A stretch of DNA of 64,000 nt, from positions 186,001 through 250,000 of the forward strand of contig JAIXQR010000001.1 of the NCBI GenBank assembly GCA_027485645.1, given 5' to 3'. Within the stretch, counting starts at the first letter, position 1. Every line of letters starts with the position of its first letter. The notes below the pieces were generated by a model. The model made no database searches. It was not told where the DNA came from and saw only the letters and a list, made by a program, of their open reading frames with translations. This stretch comes from a bacterium. GTDB taxonomy: Bacteria; Armatimonadota; Fimbriimonadia; Fimbriimonadales; Fimbriimonadaceae. Positions 61,194 to 64,000 of this stretch are shown one piece after another. The position numbers and the translations under genes are program-made.

Positions 61194-61278
61194 GTCTTCG
61201 ACCCCTACCGGGGTCGGCGATTGCGGAGTCGACCAGGCATTTTCAATGCCTGGCTACCATCTTTAATCCCTCCGGGAT
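61194..61278 (+). repeat. Three-hairpin repeat G
   Basis: Forward orientation, complete, 33 bases after the second transposase stop. Confidence 0.88.
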
Positions 61279-61411
61279 ACTCGAATGTTGGGTCCGAAGT
61301 GGAGGATGCGCGCCGGAAAGAAGAGCGGTTGAATAAAAACCAAGTGCTATTCAATTCTCACTAACGAGAAAGATGGACTTGTGCAAAACGCACGGATGCA
61401 CACCCTTTTCC

Positions 61412-61497
61412 GATCCCGGAGGGATCAAGAAGGTGGCCAGGCATTGAAAATGCCTGGTAGAGCCGCCAAGTCCCCGACCCCGGAAGGGGTCGAAGAC
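61412..61497 (-). repeat. Three-hairpin repeat H
   Basis: Reverse orientation, complete. With G it forms an inverted pair about 130 bases apart that has no gene inside, similar to a two-repeat BIME. Confidence 0.88.
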
Positions 61498-61555
61498 TTG
61501 GGTCCGCAGGCTGTAGAGAAACGGAGCGCGGAGAAACGCCCGTCTCACGAAGACC

Positions 61556-62107
61556 TTACGCCTCCGGCTGGAAGGCTTCGTCGAGCGGAGCGGGGCTGAT
61601 GTGGTCTAGGTAGTTGCTGATTGTTTTTAGGGCGACGCCTAGGAGGATTTCCATGAGGTTGGCGGGCGTGTAGCCTGCAGCCAGGAAGGCATCTCGGGTT
61701 TCCGTCGAAAGGTAGCCGCGTTCTCGGACGATTTCTCGGACCGTGGTGATCAGGGCCTGGTGCTTATCGTTAGGAACGGCTTCACCAGCGCGGACGGCAT
61801 CCACGATTGCCGGGTCGACCTTCATCATGCTTTTGAGAATCGTGCTGTGCGCCGCGGTGCAGTATCCGCACTCGTTCTCCAAGCTCACCGCAAGAAGGAT
61901 GACCTGTCGCTCGACCGGGGAGAAGCCTGACTGGTTGTAGGCTGCGTCCAGAGCAAGGTAGCCGCTGATGACCGAAGGTGAGTTGGCGAAAGTAGCGAAA
62001 AGGTTCGGAATGAAGCCGAGGCCGCCTTTGACTGCTTTCAGAGATTCAAGGCTCTGCTCAGGCGCGGTTTCAAGGGTGAGTGGTTGAAATAGGGTGGTGG
62101 ACTGCAT
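61556..62107 (-). CDS. AhpD-like carboxymuconolactone decarboxylase-family protein
   Basis: 183 residues from the ATG at 62107, with AAGGAAAA a few bases before it. The redox motif ENECGYCTAAHSTI gives the Cys-x2-Cys-x3-His pair of the AhpD fold, with the usual helices around it (VERQVILLAVSLENE). Peroxidase-related enzymes of this group reduce hydroperoxides. It lies next to the repeat array; no other redox genes adjoin. Confidence 0.9.
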   Translation of the reverse strand: MQSTTLFQPLTLETAPEQSLESLKAVKGGLGFIPNLFATFANSPSVISGYLALDAAYNQSGFSPVERQVILLAVSLENECGYCTAAHSTILKSMMKVDPAIVDAVRAGEAVPNDKHQALITTVREIVRERGYLSTETRDAFLAAGYTPANLMEILLGVALKTISNYLDHISPAPLDEAFQPEA

Positions 62108-62193
62108 GTTCGTTTTCCTTAAATTGTCGAGTGACACCGATTACAGTACCGATCAGTACAAATGAGTTCCCGCTAATTTCAGAGACCACAAAC

Positions 62194-62229
62194 AAAAAAG
62201 CGCCCGACCCAATTTGGGTCGGGCGCTTT
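62194..62229 (-). terminator. Terminator of the anchor-A gene
   Basis: AAAGCGCCCGACCCA and TGGGTCGGGCGCTTT form a perfect stem with a 3-base loop. On the minus strand a run of T follows. Ten bases after the stop of the 62240-63172 gene. Confidence 0.93.
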
Positions 62230-62239
62230 CCGTAGTTGC

Positions 62240-63172
62240 TTAGTTCGAGCGTCGACGTCGGATGAACGCCGCGACACCGGCGCCGAGGGCGAGGAAGGTG
62301 GCTGGCTCTGGTACCGGCGCGGATGGCAGGTTGCCGTTGAACTTGTACTGGTTTCCGAAGTGCAACTCAGCCGAGTTTCGGTTGACCCACGACTTTGCGA
62401 TCATGGTGCCTTGAATGTTCTGGGCCTGGTTGACCGTGGCGTTCACGGCGAGCATCGAGCCATCAAAGTTGCGGTTGGCGACCGTGATGTTCGTGGCGTC
62501 GACGAAGTTCCAAACGAGCTTGTTCTTGTTTGCGTAGTTGACCTGCCAACCCCAGTTAACGGTGGCTCCGGTGACGTTGATCACGACCGTCTCGTTTCCG
62601 TTTCCACCGCTCAGGTTCAGCGTGCTCAGGCTGCTCAGCTGGCTAGCGTTCACGTTGTAAACCTTCAGGTTTCCGTTGCCCGTATTGGAACTCAGGTTAA
62701 CGTTGATGTTGTTCGGGTCGGAAATATTGATTGCCTGTCCGGTCAGGGAGGCAAGGTAGCTCGACTGGTTGGTGCTGTAGTTTCGCTGCTGGTTAAAGAT
62801 CGCAGCCGAAGCTCCTAGTCCACCAGGGTTGAGCTGGCCGTTCTGGACATCGAGGGTCCCAGTAATCGTTCCGCCAACGTAGGCGTTTCCGCGCAGAGTT
62901 CGAGCAACACCCTGAGTGGTGATGTTGCCACCGACATAGATGGCGGCATTGGACGAGCCAGCTACGGACGAAGCGCCGAGGTTGTGGCCGTTTGATTCGT
63001 AGCCCATTTTCCAGTTTCCACCGACGGCCACCGCGCCGTCGCTGTGGCCACCGTTGGTGTCCGCATTCTCAAAGATAAAAGCGTTGAATTCGTTTGCGAT
63101 TCCGAGGTCTACCGCCTGGCCGGAGGCGAGGACGGATGCAAAGATGGCGGTGGTGAACAGGATTTTCTTCAT
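62240..63172 (-). CDS. Choice-of-anchor A family PEP-CTERM protein
   Basis: 310 residues. Signal peptide MKKILFTTAIFASVLASGQA. The start LGIANEFNAFIFENADTNGG with DGAVAVGGNWKM is the entry motif of choice-of-anchor A domains. The body is a beta-rich, asparagine-rich fold. The C-terminus VPEPATFLALGAGVAAFIRR is a PEP-CTERM tag followed by basic residues. It would be exported, cut and attached by an exosortase system encoded elsewhere. Confidence 0.93.
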   Translation of the reverse strand: MKKILFTTAIFASVLASGQAVDLGIANEFNAFIFENADTNGGHSDGAVAVGGNWKMGYESNGHNLGASSVAGSSNAAIYVGGNITTQGVARTLRGNAYVGGTITGTLDVQNGQLNPGGLGASAAIFNQQRNYSTNQSSYLASLTGQAINISDPNNINVNLSSNTGNGNLKVYNVNASQLSSLSTLNLSGGNGNETVVINVTGATVNWGWQVNYANKNKLVWNFVDATNITVANRNFDGSMLAVNATVNQAQNIQGTMIAKSWVNRNSAELHFGNQYKFNGNLPSAPVPEPATFLALGAGVAAFIRRRRSN

Positions 63173-63260
63173 GAGCTGACTAGCACAATTAGTTTGGAGG
63201 GTGCCATGAAGCCCAAGGGGTCAGGCTTTCGCGTGACACCGGATTCCGGAGACCAGAGCG

Positions 63261-64000
63261 CTACTGTTTGATCGCAGAAAAATGAACGCGATCACTCTTT
63301 TTTCGGGGAGGATCGAGGGTGTAGGCATGATAGGCGCGAAGCTCGCCGAAGCCTGCGGCTCGGAGCAATTCTGCGACTTCGTCAATCTCGTAAGCACGCT
63401 GAACGTGCACCTCTTCGAAGGCTTCGCCTTGCCACCAGAACTTCATATAGACCGTGATTAGCCGAGTCACCGGGTCCCATTCGCCGTTCCAAACGTAGCG
63501 GAGCTTCGAGCGCGGTTTCATGTCTGACTGGTCAAAAAGTTGCTCTTCGAACGCGTACGCCATGTTCAGGTCGAAGATAAACGACCCTCCAGCAGGCAAG
63601 TGGTTGGCGACGCACTTGAAGGCACTGCCGAGCCGTTCGGGTTCGAGAATGTTGTTCAGCGAGTCGAACATGCTGTACGCCGCATCGAACGATTCTCCCA
63701 GGCTAAAGTCGCTGGCGTCGGCCACGATGTACGGAATCTGTAAGCCTTTGTCCGTAGCCTTTTGGCGGGCAAGCTCGATCATTCCGGGTGAGAGGTCGAT
63801 GCCGGTTGTGGCAATACCTTCGTTCAGAAGAAGCTCGGCAACGGTCCCGGTGCCACAGCCGACGTCGAGGGCGGTGTGGGGGTGAACGTCTTGGGTGGCC
63901 AAGAGGAGCAGGTAGTAACTCGCCCACATGTCATACGGAACCTTCCGCATGAGCTCGTCATAGTAGGGGGCGACGTTACGGAACGAATCAGCTTTCGGGA
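63261..64000 (-). CDS. Class I SAM-dependent methyltransferase, 5' end outside window
   Basis: Open to the right edge: the frame reads ADSFRNVAPYYDELMRKVPY, which is a typical start of this family and runs past base 64000, so the true start is probably just outside. An internal ATG at 63950 would remove the conserved opening. SAM-binding motif ALDVGCGTGTVAELLLNEGI, then GIDLSPGMIELARQKA and SFDAAYSMFDSLNNIL. Small-molecule methyltransferase; substrate unknown. Confidence 0.92.
   Translation of the reverse strand, partial: PKADSFRNVAPYYDELMRKVPYDMWASYYLLLLATQDVHPHTALDVGCGTGTVAELLLNEGIATTGIDLSPGMIELARQKATDKGLQIPYIVADASDFSLGESFDAAYSMFDSLNNILEPERLGSAFKCVANHLPAGGSFIFDLNMAYAFEEQLFDQSDMKPRSKLRYVWNGEWDPVTRLITVYMKFWWQGEAFEEVHVQRAYEIDEVAELLRAAGFGELRAYHAYTLDPPRKKSDRVHFSAIKQ

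Noticed and set aside
58950-61497. Regularly occurring palindromic repeats considered as a CRISPR array
   Set aside because: Copies are about 85 bp, occur in both orientations, have irregular spacing and enclose transposase genes. No cas genes are present.

Overview
The window looks like chromosome from an Armatimonadota bacterium, most likely class Fimbriimonadia. This rests on a DUF1559-type prepilin with a small lipoprotein beside it, several PEP-CTERM proteins, many secreted beta-propeller and beta-helix proteins, short gene-dense transcription units of both orientations, a fairly GC-rich base composition, and a solitary 16S rRNA gene. I assigned this by eye; a 16S search would settle it. 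No prophage, conjugative element or CRISPR array is visible.

Layout. 1-7.7 kb: the 3' part of a tandem-domain GH29 alpha-L-fucosidase, a small cluster (DMP19-like, ankyrin, unknown) bracketed by two direct copies of a 70-bp palindromic repeat, secreted unknowns and a lactonase-type propeller. 7.7-10.2 kb: a large secreted propeller protein. 10.4-14.8 kb: a four-gene, tightly overlapping operon that reads as a complete trans-4-hydroxyproline catabolic pathway (DHDPS-like deaminase, Cys/Cys epimerase, FAD D-amino-acid dehydrogenase, ketoglutarate-semialdehyde dehydrogenase). 14.8-19 kb: two toxin-antitoxin pairs with PIN toxins and different antitoxin types, each with a palindrome at its start, around tRNA-Pro and a membrane-fused spermidine-synthase-like protein.

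19-27 kb: an operon of ECF sigma factor, TPR-CHAT caspase-like protein, a small anti-sigma-like protein and a secreted subtilisin, with a divergent RTX-like secreted protein, all bracketed by two paralogous secreted proteins of unknown function. 27-31 kb: a zincin, a tandem pair of PEP-CTERM proteins made by a visible duplication, and a membrane-protein pair. 31.1-33.0 kb: a self-contained 16S rRNA unit with its own promoter, a processing stem of about 34 bp and its own terminator, with no 23S or 5S gene attached. 33-43 kb: housekeeping and enzyme genes (serC, tgt without its zinc cysteines, GH57 branching enzyme, esterases, tRNA-Gly, a degenerate Doc-like protein). 43-49 kb: GntR/LacI-type regulator, prepilin, lipoprotein and a large secreted protein with strong CGA-arginine codon bias. 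49-58 kb: osmC, adenosine deaminase family, pepF, AraC regulator/NmrA pair, paralogous membrane proteins, nitrilase-family amidase, VOC protein.

58.1-61.5 kb: rplA alone, followed by an array of eight copies of an 85-bp three-hairpin repeat with two IS200-like (RAYT-type) Y1 transposase genes, each bracketed by inverted repeat copies. 61.5-64 kb: AhpD-like protein, a choice-of-anchor A PEP-CTERM protein and a methyltransferase running off the end. Two regulatory habits recur: four-base stop/start overlaps using TTG as well as ATG, and promoters whose -10 box lies 6-7 bases before the start codon, which implies leaderless mRNAs.
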